Of a stretch of DNA of 64,000 nt, positions 1 through 8,912 are shown one piece after another. A model generated the notes under the pieces. It did no database searches and was not told the DNA's origin. It worked only from the letters and a program-made list of their open reading frames with translations. This DNA is from Caballeronia udeis (GTDB taxonomy: Bacteria > Pseudomonadota > Gammaproteobacteria > Burkholderiales > Burkholderiaceae), in contig NZ_FCOK02000016.1 in the NCBI RefSeq assembly GCF_001544555.2, positions 1-64,000 of the forward strand, read 5' to 3'. How positions within the stretch are numbered: the stretch's first letter is position 1; every line of letters begins with the position of its first letter. The position numbers and the translations under genes were made by a program.

Positions 1-59
1 CGGATGGGTGATCTCGAACAACCCGCCTTTGACTACGCGTTGTTCCTCATGACAGACAG

Positions 60-851
60 TTGCTGACTTACGAGAAGGCGAAGGCGGAGTCGGCGGTACA
101 GATCGTCGAACGCTGGATCATGGCGCGCCTGCGTCATCAGCAGTTCGCCAGCGTGCATGAGGTGAACCAGGCTGTCGCGCCGTTGCTGACGCGGCTCAAC
201 GAGAAGCCGTTCCAGAAGCTGCCCGGTAGCCGTGCAAGCACCTTTGCCGCGCTCGACGCGCCGGCCTTGCTGCCTTTGCCGTTGCAGCGCTATGAGATGG
301 CGCACTTCAAGACCGTCAAGGCCCACATCGACTATCACGTCGAAGTCGAGCAGCATCGCTACAGTGTGCCGCATGCACTGGTCGGGCAAGTGCTGGAAGC
401 GCGTATTACGATCGCGGTGATCGAGCTCATGCACCGCGGGCAGCGGGTGGCCAGCCATGCGCGCAGCAGCCGGCACGGTGGCTTCACCACCACCGCCGCG
501 CACATGCCGGCCGCGCATCGCGCCCACATGGAGTGGACGCCGCAGCGACTGATCCACTGGGGACAAAGTATCGGCCCGGCCACCGCCGAGGCGGTGACGC
601 GACTGATGCAGGAGAACAAGCATCCCGAGCACGGCTACCGCGCCTGCCTGGGTTTGCTGTCGCTGGCTAAGCGCTTCGGCAAGCCCAGGCTTGAAGCGGG
701 CTGCACCCTGGCATTGCAGATCGGCGCCTGCCAGTACCGCCACGTACGCGACATCCTGGTCAACAACCGTGACCAAAGCGCGCCAGCAACAGCCAGCGAC
801 TGGGTCAGTCCCAATCATGCCCACGTCCGCGGCCCCGGCTACTACCAATGA
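60..851 (+). pseudogene. istA: IS21-family transposase IstA, C-terminal fragment
   Basis: This encodes about 263 residues matching the C-terminal half of IstA, the DDE transposase of IS21-type elements. The match begins around the segment [16 protein letters not shown] and runs through the small C-terminal region before istB. A full IstA is roughly 500 aa, so the N-terminal HTH and most of the catalytic core are missing. The reading frame is closed by a stop at 30-32 and bases 1-60 do not look like IstA, so the gene is broken by a deletion or rearrangement rather than by the window edge. The first usable initiator would be TTG at 60, which is unlikely to be a native start. It overlaps the beginning of the istB region (TGA at 849-851), as in intact IS21 elements. 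A functional transposase is very unlikely. Confidence 0.85.
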
Positions 852-862
852 GGAATTCTGCA

Positions 863-1630
863 ATGATGATGCACACCACTTTGGCGCAACTGCGTACATT
901 GAAACTGGACGGCTTGGCGACGGGCCTGGAAGAACAACTGACCCAGCCCGGCATGGCTGCGATGAGCTTCGAGGAACGCGTGGCGTTGCTAGTTGACCGC
1001 GAAGTACATTGCCGCAACGACCGCAAGTTGCTGCGTCTGCTGAAGAACGCGCATCTGAAATATGCGCAGGCGGCCATCGAGGACATCGACGCTCGCTCGG
1101 GCCGCGGGATCGACCGGCGCGAGGTAATGAGCCTGGCATTGGGAGACTGGGTTAGTGCCGGCCACAGTGTCTTGGTCACCGGTCCGACTGGCGCCGGAAA
1201 ATCCTGGCTCGCTTGCGCATTGGCGCAACACGCCTGTCGTCGAGGGTACTCCGCCATCTATCAGCGTGTACCCCGCCTGCAGGAAGAACTACGCATTCGG
1301 CACGGTAGCGGGGCCTTCGGCAAATGGCTACTCCAGTTGGCCAAAACTGATGTGCTGGTCCTGGACGACTGGGGCATGGGCGCAATCGACAGCACGACCC
1401 GATCCGATCTCCTGGAAGTCATTGACGATCGCGCTGCCAACAAAGCCACGATCATTACGAGTCAATTACCAGTTGAGCATTGGCATGCCTGGATCGGCGA
1501 CGCCACCATTGCCGACGCCATTCTCGACCGGATCATGCAGCGCCATCATCGCTTTACGCTGACCGGCGACTCGCTGCGAACGGAACGACCAACAACCAGC
1601 AAAAAGGAGCAAACTATCGACCCATCGTGA
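863..1630 (+). CDS. istB: IS21-family ATPase helper protein IstB
   Basis: IstB is the AAA+ ATPase that assembles with DNA and activates IstA during IS21 transposition. The 255-aa product has a Walker A motif GPTGAGKSW and a Walker B motif VLVLDDWG, followed by the sensor-like segment ATIITSQLP, in the usual order and length for the family (about 250-260 aa). The ATG at 863 is preferred because AGGAA lies 7 nt upstream. An in-frame ATG at 848 overlapping the istA stop (ATGA) is the alternative and adds five residues. The gene looks intact, but its partner istA is truncated, so the element cannot move by itself. Confidence 0.88.
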   Translation: MMMHTTLAQLRTLKLDGLATGLEEQLTQPGMAAMSFEERVALLVDREVHCRNDRKLLRLLKNAHLKYAQAAIEDIDARSGRGIDRREVMSLALGDWVSAGHSVLVTGPTGAGKSWLACALAQHACRRGYSAIYQRVPRLQEELRIRHGSGAFGKWLLQLAKTDVLVLDDWGMGAIDSTTRSDLLEVIDDRAANKATIITSQLPVEHWHAWIGDATIADAILDRIMQRHHRFTLTGDSLRTERPTTSKKEQTIDPS

Positions 1631-1676
1631 CCGCGGATATTACGATCTAATCGCGTAACACCATCTTGTGCGCAGC

Positions 1677-1722
1677 GGTCACGTTCAGCCGGAATGAGTG
1701 GTCACGATCACCGGAATACGCA
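1677..1722. repeat. IS21 right-end tandem subterminal repeats
   Basis: Two adjacent imperfect copies of a roughly 22-bp unit are visible: GGTCACGTTCAGCCGGAATG starting at about 1678 and GGTCACGATCACCGGAATAC starting at about 1701, the last ending GCA at 1722. Multiple short repeats inside the terminal inverted repeats are typical of IS21-family ends, where they bind IstA. This fixes the right border of the element. Confidence 0.65.
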
Positions 1723-2039
1723 ATATTGGCAATGTTTTCCAGGACCTGAACGCCTTCGTCATGGATCTGGCTCCAAACGTCGGGATCGGAGACATCCTTG
1801 AAAGATGCCCAGTCAACCCCGGTCATGAAGTCCCCGCCTGTGCCCGTGAGGATGACGATCTTGTTCGCCCGGTCCTGCGAAATCCGGTAGAACGCATCGA
1901 CAACCTCCGTGTGGACCTCCGCCGTGAAAGTGAGCGGGCCGCCATTGCTATGGAATTGCACGACCAGCACGCCGTCCTCGTCCCGCATCAACTTCAGGTT
2001 GCTGTAGGCAGTGAAATAGTTTTCCAGATTCGTTTGCAT
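1723..2039 (-). pseudogene. 6-oxocamphor-hydrolase-like crotonase, 5' fragment
   Basis: About 105 residues from the start MQTNLENYFTAYSNLKL to QVLENIANI resemble the N-terminus of crotonase-superfamily proteins of the 6-oxocamphor hydrolase/enoyl-CoA hydratase type. The segments VVQFHSNGGPLTF and KIVILTGTGGDF fit the first strands and the first oxyanion loop. The frame then runs into the IS21 end and stops at 1647 with 24 unrelated residues. The rest of the crotonase fold, including the second oxyanion-hole glycine and the catalytic acids, is absent, so the product would be inactive. The family acts in carbonyl or acyl-CoA chemistry; the original substrate cannot be deduced. Assignment to 6-oxocamphor hydrolase rather than another crotonase is from memory of the family. 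Confidence 0.75.
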
Positions 2040-2293
2040 GATGCTCTCCTATGTCCGAACGGACTGCATTAGCCGCTGCCAGTCTGCAGCGGGCCGGCGT
2101 CACCAGATACTTTGGAAGGGCTTCTTGCCAAGCCCCTTGGAGAAACACGAGGGCTCGCAGCCTCGCTTTCGAAACCCGCACGCAATTGACCGGACGCCTG
2201 GCTGGCAAGTACCTTGCCGAACCTTGCATGACTCCCATACGCGAGCGGGGAAAGGACCGGCGAGCGACAACCGCTCGCGCCTGCTGCTCTGCG

Positions 2294-3106
2294 TCAGATG
2301 AAGAACCCAGCCAACGCGCGAGCCACTGCGACAGCGTCATTTTCCATGGGGATGTGGCCCGCCTTGGGAATCCGGACAAGCTGCGTGTTCGGGATCTCTT
2401 TGGCGAAGCGCTCCGCGTGCTCGACGAGCTGGAAGCTGTCGTCTTCGCCCCAGACGAGCAACTTTGGCGTCTGCGACGCGCGAAGGCGCGGCAACAGCTC
2501 CATCGTGTAACGATTGTCCGCCGCACCGGCCAAGGCGATCCACGACCGTGCGACGCGCGGGTCCGTCCAGGGTTCGAGATACTCGGCCACTTCGCTTTCC
2601 GTTGTTGGCCTGGCCAGTGCCGTGAGGACTGACTTGCGACGGGCCGCAAGGATATCCTCCGTCGTCGTCGCAGCGGCCACCGCCGGATCGCGAAACCGGG
2701 CAACGCCGGGCACCGGCCATGAATCGAACATCACTGCGTTGACGAGTGCGAGCTTGCTGACCTCTATCTTCCCATCGACGAGCACCTGCTGCGCAATGCC
2801 CCCAATGTCGTGCCCCGCGACGCCCACCGGTCCCACGATACCGAGCGCTTCCAGGAGGCGCGGCAGCCAATCCGCCAAAGCGGGAATCGAGGCATCCGCA
2901 ATGGCCAGCTCGCCACCCGAGCGACCGGAGCCAGGGAAATCTACCGCGATGGGGCGTAATCCGGCCGCGGCCAGGTCGTCGAGCACCGGCTGCCATACCC
3001 GGCTCCAATAGGTGCCGTGCAGCAACAGCAAGACGGGGCCTGCCGGGTCACCGGCGCTCAGGTAGCTGACCGGTACGCCAGCCACGTCAACAGTTCGTCG
3101 TTCCAT
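2294..3106 (-). CDS. Alpha/beta hydrolase, epoxide hydrolase/haloalkane dehalogenase type
   Basis: The 270-aa product has the alpha/beta hydrolase pattern: oxyanion segment HGTYW near residue 32, nucleophile elbow GHDIGG near residue 100, an acid in the segment VWGEDD and a terminal catalytic histidine in AGHIPMEN. An aspartate, not a serine, sits at the nucleophile elbow, which is typical of epoxide hydrolases, haloalkane dehalogenases and fluoroacetate dehalogenases. It is therefore likely cytoplasmic and acts on an epoxide, halide or ester-like substrate. The ATG at 3106 is chosen because GGAGG lies 9 nt upstream; a longer frame to 3181 has no such site. It follows the cupin dioxygenase gene on the same strand with a 125-bp gap, so the two may be co-transcribed. 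The exact substrate is unknown. Confidence 0.8.
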   Translation of the reverse strand: MERRTVDVAGVPVSYLSAGDPAGPVLLLLHGTYWSRVWQPVLDDLAAAGLRPIAVDFPGSGRSGGELAIADASIPALADWLPRLLEALGIVGPVGVAGHDIGGIAQQVLVDGKIEVSKLALVNAVMFDSWPVPGVARFRDPAVAAATTTEDILAARRKSVLTALARPTTESEVAEYLEPWTDPRVARSWIALAGAADNRYTMELLPRLRASQTPKLLVWGEDDSFQLVEHAERFAKEIPNTQLVRIPKAGHIPMENDAVAVARALAGFFI

Positions 3107-3231
3107 GGTGAAAAATCCTCCGTTGCGGCCCGTGGTGCCGGGCGATCGAGGTGCCCGGCCGTCGCCGCGCATAGGGCACATCTTCCTTTCTGCTTTCGCG
3201 GCATGCGAAAGTTCGTACGTAGCGAATACGC

Positions 3232-3774
3232 TTAGCGAATGAACTGCTTTACGTGGTCGGCTCCGAGGCCGATCTCTTCATAATGCTTGCGAGCCGCTTC
3301 GATTTTCGTGAACACATCTTCGTATCCCACTGCTGTGCCTTGGGGATCGACGTAGGTGTACCCTCCCGTGACGTGGAACCACGTGATCATCTCTGTTACG
3401 TCCTCGGGCACGTACAAGGTGTGCGTCTCGCCTGCCGGCTCGTGTGCGTAGCCACCCTGCTCCGCAACCCAGTTGTGCTCGAGGTAATACCATCTGCCTC
3501 TCAGAACGATCGCGTGCACAGGCCCGGTATGCCGGTGGCGCGAGAGCACGCCGGACTGGCGCACTCTAAGCAGATTGACGTAGTAGCCCTGGCTGGCGCT
3601 GAGAAGCAGCGGCTTGAACGAAACAGTCGGCGTCATCGGCACCCAAAGGTTATCGTCCTCCAGCCATTTGTCGAGTACGCCCGGATGCACGATGTCGGGT
3701 GACATGTCAGGGGGTTGAGGCAGCTGATAAGCGATAGCAAGTTCATCAGGTTTTTCTGCGGTTGTGTTGGTCAT
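3232..3774 (-). CDS. Cupin-type 2,4'-dihydroxyacetophenone dioxygenase family protein
   Basis: The 180-aa protein has a single cupin core. The motif SRHRHTGPVHAIVLRGRWYYLEH (residues about 78-100) carries the metal-ligand histidines, and a later conserved stretch GGYAHEPAGETHTLYV supplies a glutamate and histidine. This pattern is that of the 2,4'-dihydroxyacetophenone dioxygenase family, small Fe(II) cupins that cleave aryl-ketone carbon-carbon bonds. Many members of this family are uncharacterised, so the substrate is not assured. The next gene downstream encodes an alpha/beta hydrolase and a crotonase relic follows, which fits a degraded ketone or aromatic catabolic operon. A GGAGG lies about 11 nt before the ATG. 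Confidence 0.75.
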   Translation of the reverse strand: MTNTTAEKPDELAIAYQLPQPPDMSPDIVHPGVLDKWLEDDNLWVPMTPTVSFKPLLLSASQGYYVNLLRVRQSGVLSRHRHTGPVHAIVLRGRWYYLEHNWVAEQGGYAHEPAGETHTLYVPEDVTEMITWFHVTGGYTYVDPQGTAVGYEDVFTKIEAARKHYEEIGLGADHVKQFIR

Positions 3775-4462
3775 GTTAGGAGACCTCCATAAGATATCGG
3801 CGCACCATGCGCACGGGTCAGACGGCGGACTTTACCGTCATGTCCTACTCGTTGCCCTTCATGAACGGGTCGTATTGCGTATGTACGAGGTGGTTCGTAT
3901 AGTTGCTCTGCCCTTCGTGGCAACTCCGGGTACCACTTCAAGCACGTTCTGGCCCGGGTCGGGTTTCAAAGCGGCCAGTGCGGTCGCGATCGTGTACGAC
4001 GGGAACATGCTCACGTTCTTTTCCAAACGGGAAATTCGTGTTATGCAGATGATGCGCGCGGCGTCGCGCTGGCAGAAGACTCTCGAGGCAAATAACATCT
4101 ATTCCTGGCGGGCATAGGACGTTAAATGCGCCGTCCACATCGTCCATATCGCCCGCACGCTGCAATCCCGCGCGGAGATGAGTCATGGCTAAGTCCACGA
4201 ATGTTGCTGCCCGCGCGGCTAGCGATCTGACATCCGCGCATCAAGGTCTGCTTCGAGCAAATTTGCTCTTCGGATTAATTCAGTACGCGATCACGTCAGG
4301 GGAACCTGAGCCTTGAGCGTGGGCAACCGAAATAATTTGAACTCCAATTACGATCGTCGTTTTGAGTAGCGTCGCTTTCATTTTTATTTGTCGCATGTAT
4401 GTTCTGCCTCGAGCTGAAAAACGTCAGCCGACGTTGCCGCGCCCGAAAAACCCACATTTATG
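3775..4462. other. Gene-poor relic region
   Basis: No convincing intact gene is seen here. On the minus strand around 3900-4010 a frame contains FPSYTIATALAALKPDPGQN followed by VLEVVPG, which resembles motif I of class I SAM methyltransferases, but the surrounding frame lacks the rest of the fold. It may be a methyltransferase relic or chance. The stretch 4100-4460 holds only short frames. The divergent start of the cupin gene at 3774 means its promoter probably lies in 3775-3900. Confidence 0.35.
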
Positions 4463-4629
4463 TTATTGGAAGAAATGCGCTTCGAGCGTTTCAATAGCCA
4501 TGGCTGCGCCACGCACTACGCAGGTCATGGATTCCTCCGCCACGACCACGGGCACTCCTGTTTCCTCCCGAAGCCTGTCATCGAGACCATCCAGTAAAGC
4601 ACCTCCTCCGGTTAGCATCAGCCCCGCGC
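4463..4629 (-). pseudogene. MreB-like rod-shape protein, C-terminal relic
   Basis: A minus-strand frame reads [16 protein letters not shown], then [20 protein letters not shown] and [17 protein letters not shown], followed by a stop at 4463-4465. This matches the C-terminus of MreB, the actin-like cell-shape ATPase: the GGGALL phosphate loop, the (E)ETG-PV-VAE-(P)(L)TCV-RG pattern and a short tail. Similarity disappears upstream of about 4630, so about 55 residues of a roughly 345-aa protein remain. It is a leftover of a second mreB-like gene rather than a working one. Confidence 0.7.
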
Positions 4630-4686
4630 CGGACGCACTTGGTTGATCGTCGCCACGCCGTCGTGCCGCCGCGAGGCTTCACATGC

Positions 4687-5943
4687 CTATGACTCTCGCT
4701 CCGCCCCGGTGCGCTCCGGCGATGAAGCTTCGTCCGGGCGTTCATCGCTTTCACCGCGGTTGGCGTTCGACGCGGCGCCGTGGGCATGATGTGTTTTCGC
4801 CAGCCCCGCGGCGATTTTTCCACGACGCATATCGGCACGAATCGCGGACAGTCTGCTCGCGCCATCGCGCATCGCATACGCCACCCGGCCCCATGCCGAA
4901 TGAGCGATCTCGATGCTGGAAACCCTGGAGATGTTTCCCTTGCTCCAATAAGGTTTGAAGGTTTCGGAGCCGACACCGAGATCGAAGTCGTTGCCATGTT
5001 CAATTGCCCAGCGCACCCACGCTTCCATCGCGATCGCACCGGGCGCGAGTTTGGCATGCTGGCGGTCGAAGCTGTTCATGATTCCCAGGAGGCTCTGCTT
5101 TCCCATGCCGACCATGCACACCGCGATGGGTGCATCGTTCATCGATAGGATCAGTATTCTTGCGCAAGCCTCTTCGTCACCCTCGCTCTTCTGATTTGCG
5201 AGCGCAATGAGGTAATCGCGATATATGCTCGAATAGAGCCACTGTCCCTTCTTGTCCACGCGTTCCGCCCAGTCGCGCTTGCTGGCAAGCATCCAGTCGA
5301 TCATGCACACATTGCTATCGCCGTCTTCGGGGCCAAGCACGCGTACGTCAACCTTGCCTTGCCGTTCGAGACGTCTGCGCAGCGCGCCCGCCTTTCTTCC
5401 CGACAGCGTACCGAGCGACGCAGCGAAACTTTCCCAGTTCACTTCACGCGACAATCGCGCAACTGCACAGGAATCTTCCTTATGCGTCACCAGGCCATCG
5501 TGCTCCATGGCCAGCCGATAAAGATGACTCTCGCAGTCGAGAAAAGGAAGCAGAATGATGTCTGATGCGCATTGCTTCCGTGTGGCGAACCATATCGATT
5601 CGATTAGTTTATCTGAGGAATGCTCGGGATCGACGAGTATCGTCGTATAGTCTGCCGAATCCGGACCCAATGGCCGCAGCATGGTCCACAGGCGATTGCG
5701 CGAACGCACCAGTGGCCAGACCGCAATGAGCTTTCCATTGCGGCGTGCAGTGACGATCCGAAGCGATTTCCCTGTTCGTTTCGCAACACAATTCCAGCCG
5801 ATCCAGCAAACGTCGAACGACTCATGATGGAGGCCTTTCGCACGGACCCATAGTTCGCGCCATTCACTGCGCAGGGCCTCGAATCCCTCAGGTATCTTGA
5901 TTACATCGATGTCTTCGACCGGTGCATTCATGTGCTTTCCCAA
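4687..5943 (-). CDS. BcsL/CelD-like GNAT (FemAB-type) acyltransferase
   Basis: The 418-aa protein has the double-GNAT layout of the BcsL/CelD (Acetyltransf_6) family: an N-terminal segment with ITVARR-like strands (SLRIVTARRNGKLIAVWPLV) and a C-terminal GNAT lobe. That lobe includes LSGRKAGALRRRLERQG, ARILILSMNDAPIAV and the fold-ending IEHGNDFDLGVGSETFKPYW. Such proteins occur with exopolysaccharide or cellulose clusters and are thought to acylate the polymer or its precursors. The C-terminal 40 residues are polar and low complexity. It stands alone on the minus strand, separated from the polysaccharide operon by relic DNA and a methyltransferase gene. A second member of the family occurs at 17673-18755, so the two bracket the locus. 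The acyl donor and acceptor are unknown. Confidence 0.7.
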   Translation of the reverse strand: MGKHMNAPVEDIDVIKIPEGFEALRSEWRELWVRAKGLHHESFDVCWIGWNCVAKRTGKSLRIVTARRNGKLIAVWPLVRSRNRLWTMLRPLGPDSADYTTILVDPEHSSDKLIESIWFATRKQCASDIILLPFLDCESHLYRLAMEHDGLVTHKEDSCAVARLSREVNWESFAASLGTLSGRKAGALRRRLERQGKVDVRVLGPEDGDSNVCMIDWMLASKRDWAERVDKKGQWLYSSIYRDYLIALANQKSEGDEEACARILILSMNDAPIAVCMVGMGKQSLLGIMNSFDRQHAKLAPGAIAMEAWVRWAIEHGNDFDLGVGSETFKPYWSKGNISRVSSIEIAHSAWGRVAYAMRDGASRLSAIRADMRRGKIAAGLAKTHHAHGAASNANRGESDERPDEASSPERTGAERES

Positions 5944-6344
5944 GATTTTTTCGTCTTATCTGTTCATTGAACTAATGCGTCACGCGGCGTACACACGCTT
6001 TATCTCGCTGCCGGGCTGGCTAGATATATTGCATCGCAGAGTGATTTACGCAACGTGCGCTGACGCACAAAGTCGCTTGCGAAGCGCGTAGCGCGCGGGC
6101 AAGCATTCGCCGCGAAGCCCATACATAACATCTACCCGAGGTCTCCAAACAATTTTCCGTCAAATCCTTGATTGGGAGCTTACTGACTTTCACTCCTGGC
6201 GATCGACCGATATTGTTTAGATCCTATGAAGCGCAGGACGTCGACAAGCCGACGCATAAAACCGGTTTGCCGAGCTTGGCTTTCAGGAGAGACCATGCGT
6301 ACAGATCAGGCTTACACGGGTACCGGGGAGCTGGTGTTGGCGGT
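5944..6344. other. Intergenic region upstream of the acyltransferase gene
   Basis: This stretch should hold the promoter of the leftward acyltransferase gene. The frames present are short and do not resemble proteins I know. The DNA from about 6180 may belong to the damaged insertion sequence whose 3' end is recognised just downstream, but I cannot place a boundary. Confidence 0.3.
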
Positions 6345-6479
6345 ATCGCTCGAACTAGCAAGGTACGCCACAAAGGTCTGGCGAAGAACACGGCGCAGTT
6401 GTTGAGCCTGTTTGCTCTGGAAAATTTGATGCTGGCCAAAAAATCGTTGTTGGCCTGTCATGGGAGTAGTCCGTCCTGA
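6345..6479 (+). pseudogene. IS5-like transposase, 3' relic
   Basis: The frame ending at 6479 finishes KVRHKGLAKNTAQLLSLFAL followed by ENLMLAKKSLLA. This is the characteristic C-terminal signature of IS5-group transposases (KVRYRGL-KNTAQL-TLFALSNLW-ARR-LL). Nothing upstream in any frame gives the DDE core. The element has therefore lost nearly all of its coding region, and its right end probably lies within the next 70 bp. It adds to the evidence that 1-6680 has been built by repeated rearrangement. Confidence 0.65.
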
Positions 6480-6679
6480 GTGCGCAAAGCGCATCAGGAG
6501 AGGAAGAAAACCCGGCCCTTTTCGGCCCCCCGCTAGCCACGCACTTATATTTCGCATTGCAAAATTACATGAGTAGATCGAGAACCTCATAGCTATAATA
6601 CGTTGAACCGCGTGTAGTACAAGTAGTTACTTATCGATATCGGTTGTATTTACTCGATCAAGCATGAGGGTCTTTACTG

Positions 6680-7606
6680 ATGGGGACAATGAATATCGGC
6701 AGTGTAAAGCAGCGTCTGAGGCGACGCATCAAGTGGCCGTTAATTCGTGCGGTGGCGTCTCTACCCGATCCCGTACAAACCATGCTTTTCATTCCGCACA
6801 TCCGGAAATTCGCGCGACATGTGCCGGTTCTGAAGGTCGTCTATACCGGTTGCTATCGCACGCATCCCATTGACACGGCACTCGGCACGGATACCGGCGG
6901 TATCGAGCCGCCCGAATCCATTTTCGGCGATGACAACGACGCGGGCAATCTCCCCTATATGGGCTCGCAGCCAAGCACGATCCGCTTCGCGCTGCAGCAA
7001 CTCGGCGACTTGCACGACCACACATTCATCGATATCGGCTGCGGCAAAGGGCGGCCGATGATCGTCGCGACCGAATTTTCGTTTCTCGAGGTCACAGGCT
7101 TTGATTTAGCGCCGCGTCTGGTGGATATCGCCAATCACAATGCGCAGATCGTAGGGCGCCGTTATCCCGAGCGCGTGCCAATGCGTGCGTTCGCGACCGA
7201 TGCGCTCGCGGTCGATTTTCCGTCAGGCAAGCTTGTCGTGTACCTTTTCAATCCATTCGGCAACCAGACGATGACGCGCCTTCTCGCCAAACTCGTCACT
7301 GCACATGAGCGCGGTACGATCGAGGCGTTCGCCGTCATCTACCTGAATCCCGTTTGTGCAGAAGTCTTCGATTCATCGCCTTTGCTGGAGCGTCGCTACT
7401 GCGGGACGGTACCCTATGCCGACGATGAAATCGGCTATGACGAGGGAACCTGTCAGCAGGTGAGCATCTGGAGTTCCACGCCGCGCACCCGCCAAGATTC
7501 CGCGCTTTGTCAGAACAGCGAGAGTCCGGCTACTAAGCCGCCTTACCAGACAGCAGACTTTTCCCAAACGACGCTCGATACGTCAGCACAATCCCCAAGG
7601 CCGTGA
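6680..7606 (+). CDS. Class I SAM-dependent methyltransferase-like protein
   Basis: The 308-aa product carries a Rossmann methyltransferase core: motif I FIDIGCGKGRPMIVA at about residues 115-129, followed by VTGFDLAPRLVDIA (acidic residue after strand 2) and LVVYLFNPFG (motif IV region). The first 90 residues are a basic N-terminal extension of unknown role. Class I methyltransferases of this form are common in surface polysaccharide and lipid loci. The substrate is not evident. The last 74 bp overlap, tail to tail, the 3' end of the wzx-like gene on the other strand. The C-terminal 50 residues (from about WSSTPRTRQDS) are polar and unlike the family, so the original stop may have been lost and the frame extended into wzx. 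Confidence 0.7.
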   Translation: MGTMNIGSVKQRLRRRIKWPLIRAVASLPDPVQTMLFIPHIRKFARHVPVLKVVYTGCYRTHPIDTALGTDTGGIEPPESIFGDDNDAGNLPYMGSQPSTIRFALQQLGDLHDHTFIDIGCGKGRPMIVATEFSFLEVTGFDLAPRLVDIANHNAQIVGRRYPERVPMRAFATDALAVDFPSGKLVVYLFNPFGNQTMTRLLAKLVTAHERGTIEAFAVIYLNPVCAEVFDSSPLLERRYCGTVPYADDEIGYDEGTCQQVSIWSSTPRTRQDSALCQNSESPATKPPYQTADFSQTTLDTSAQSPRP

Positions 7607-8789
7607 GTACCGCACCTGACAGGGAAAAAGCCTGGACGCTTTGCTGAACCGAAAGACCTGCCAGCTTCGTCAAATACAAAGTTGCTAAAAGCCCTATGCA
7701 CGACGTAAGCTGAAAAAGGAAATCGGTGCGCTGCGCCTTGGCCGCAAGGAAGACTTGGGCCAACGGAAGAAAAATGAGTTGCAGCGTGAACATTGGAATG
7801 AGACGGTAGAACAGATCGATCGTTTCCTGCCAGTTCGGACCCAGACTCAGTTTGACAAGTGGCGCGAATAGTACACCGCCTCCAAGCGCATAGAGCACGC
7901 CAAGCAAAATCAACGTGCGTGCGTAGGCGACATAGACACGTCGCAAGCCCATACCCTGATCATCCTCCGATACGGCTGCAATCGCGTCCCGTCTGAATAC
8001 GCCGCCCAGGCTCTGCCCGATCAACGAGACGGGGAAGAAACCTAAACGAAAAGCCGCGGCGAAGTAACCGGCACTCTCCACGCCATACCATCTCGGGATG
8101 ACGATCGCGAGCGCATAGTTGGATACCGAATTACACAGTGTCGACGGAAGGATATAGATCGCGAAGCGACGATTGTCGACGAAGAAGCGCTTCGAAATCC
8201 GAAATGGAAAACCCGCTTTGCGCCCTTGCCTCAAGATGTCGAATACCATTGCGAGGGCAACGCCTGTGGTGATCCATGTGTACCAGACGAACGGGTCCGA
8301 ACCATCGGCGTGCGTGCGGGAATGATCGAGCAGGAGATAGCCGACGAACAGTGCGTTGATCGCAATCCGCGAGAGCGCAATAACGCCGTACAAGCGCAAG
8401 CTGTTGTAGTACAGCGATGCGGCCATTTGCATGAACGACACCAGCGAGAAGACTTCGACGACCCAGAACTCCGAATGACCAAGCAAAAGCGTGATGAATA
8501 GAGCAGTCAGAGCGACAACAACCGCCAACACGCCCGCGTTGACGAAAGCATTGAAGGAGTTTGCAGGCTGGTCATCGACGCAGGCGAGTTCATAGCGAAA
8601 GGCCAGTATGGAACTGGTAAAAGAGCCTATCGCGAGCCAGTAGTTGAATCGCCCAAGCGTCGCGGGTCCGTGCCAGTGGCCCAGAAGATACACGCAAACG
8701 AACATCGCAAGCTGACCGACGATGACGCCGCAGAGCGAGACCACCGAATCCCTTGGATTCGTGAGGGTTGCACGCTGTTGGCGAAGCAT
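7533..8789 (-). CDS. Wzx-type polysaccharide flippase
   Basis: The 418-aa protein is strongly hydrophobic along its length, with about 12 predicted membrane segments (for example LAMFVCVYLLGHW, AVVVALTALFITLLLG and LILLGVLYALGGGVLFAPL). It has the layout of the MOP/PST (Polysacc_synt) exporters that flip undecaprenyl-linked repeat units across the inner membrane. It is the last gene of the leftward exopolysaccharide operon, after a 123-bp gap from the GH99-like gene. Family membership rests on topology and operon context; sequence motifs are weak in this family. Confidence 0.75.
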   Translation of the reverse strand: MLRQQRATLTNPRDSVVSLCGVIVGQLAMFVCVYLLGHWHGPATLGRFNYWLAIGSFTSSILAFRYELACVDDQPANSFNAFVNAGVLAVVVALTALFITLLLGHSEFWVVEVFSLVSFMQMAASLYYNSLRLYGVIALSRIAINALFVGYLLLDHSRTHADGSDPFVWYTWITTGVALAMVFDILRQGRKAGFPFRISKRFFVDNRRFAIYILPSTLCNSVSNYALAIVIPRWYGVESAGYFAAAFRLGFFPVSLIGQSLGGVFRRDAIAAVSEDDQGMGLRRVYVAYARTLILLGVLYALGGGVLFAPLVKLSLGPNWQETIDLFYRLIPMFTLQLIFLPLAQVFLAAKAQRTDFLFQLTSCIGLLATLYLTKLAGLSVQQSVQAFSLSGAVLTALGIVLTYRASFGKSLLSGKAA

Positions 8790-8912
8790 CGGACTAGCCT
8801 CTCAAATTTTTTCGATCAACGTACACGGGAATCGAACTGATCATTCGGGGATCCAAGCATCCATGGATTCTGGCTTGGTTCGGCGCGGACGACAAGACAA
8901 AGTCTTTTCCGG

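Larger units (their letters stand above)
60..1722 (+). mobile_element. Truncated IS21-family insertion sequence
   Basis: The segment contains the istA 3' part, intact istB and a right end that finishes in CA at 1721-1722. The 5' end of the element, with the left inverted repeat and the istA N-terminus, is absent. The right end abuts the interior of a crotonase gene read on the opposite strand, so the element inserted into that gene. The left junction lies near 33-75, where IstA similarity begins. The right boundary is placed where the crotonase frame stops matching its family. The target duplication cannot be checked because the left end is lost. Confidence 0.75.

Noticed and set aside
33..1139. 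Long minus-strand frame opposite istA/istB
   Set aside because: Arginine- and alanine-rich translation without family resemblance, opposite clear IstA/IstB coding; high-GC shadow.
2051..2632. Plus-strand frame upstream of and across the alpha/beta hydrolase
   Set aside because: Antisense to the hydrolase with its conserved motifs; no family resemblance.
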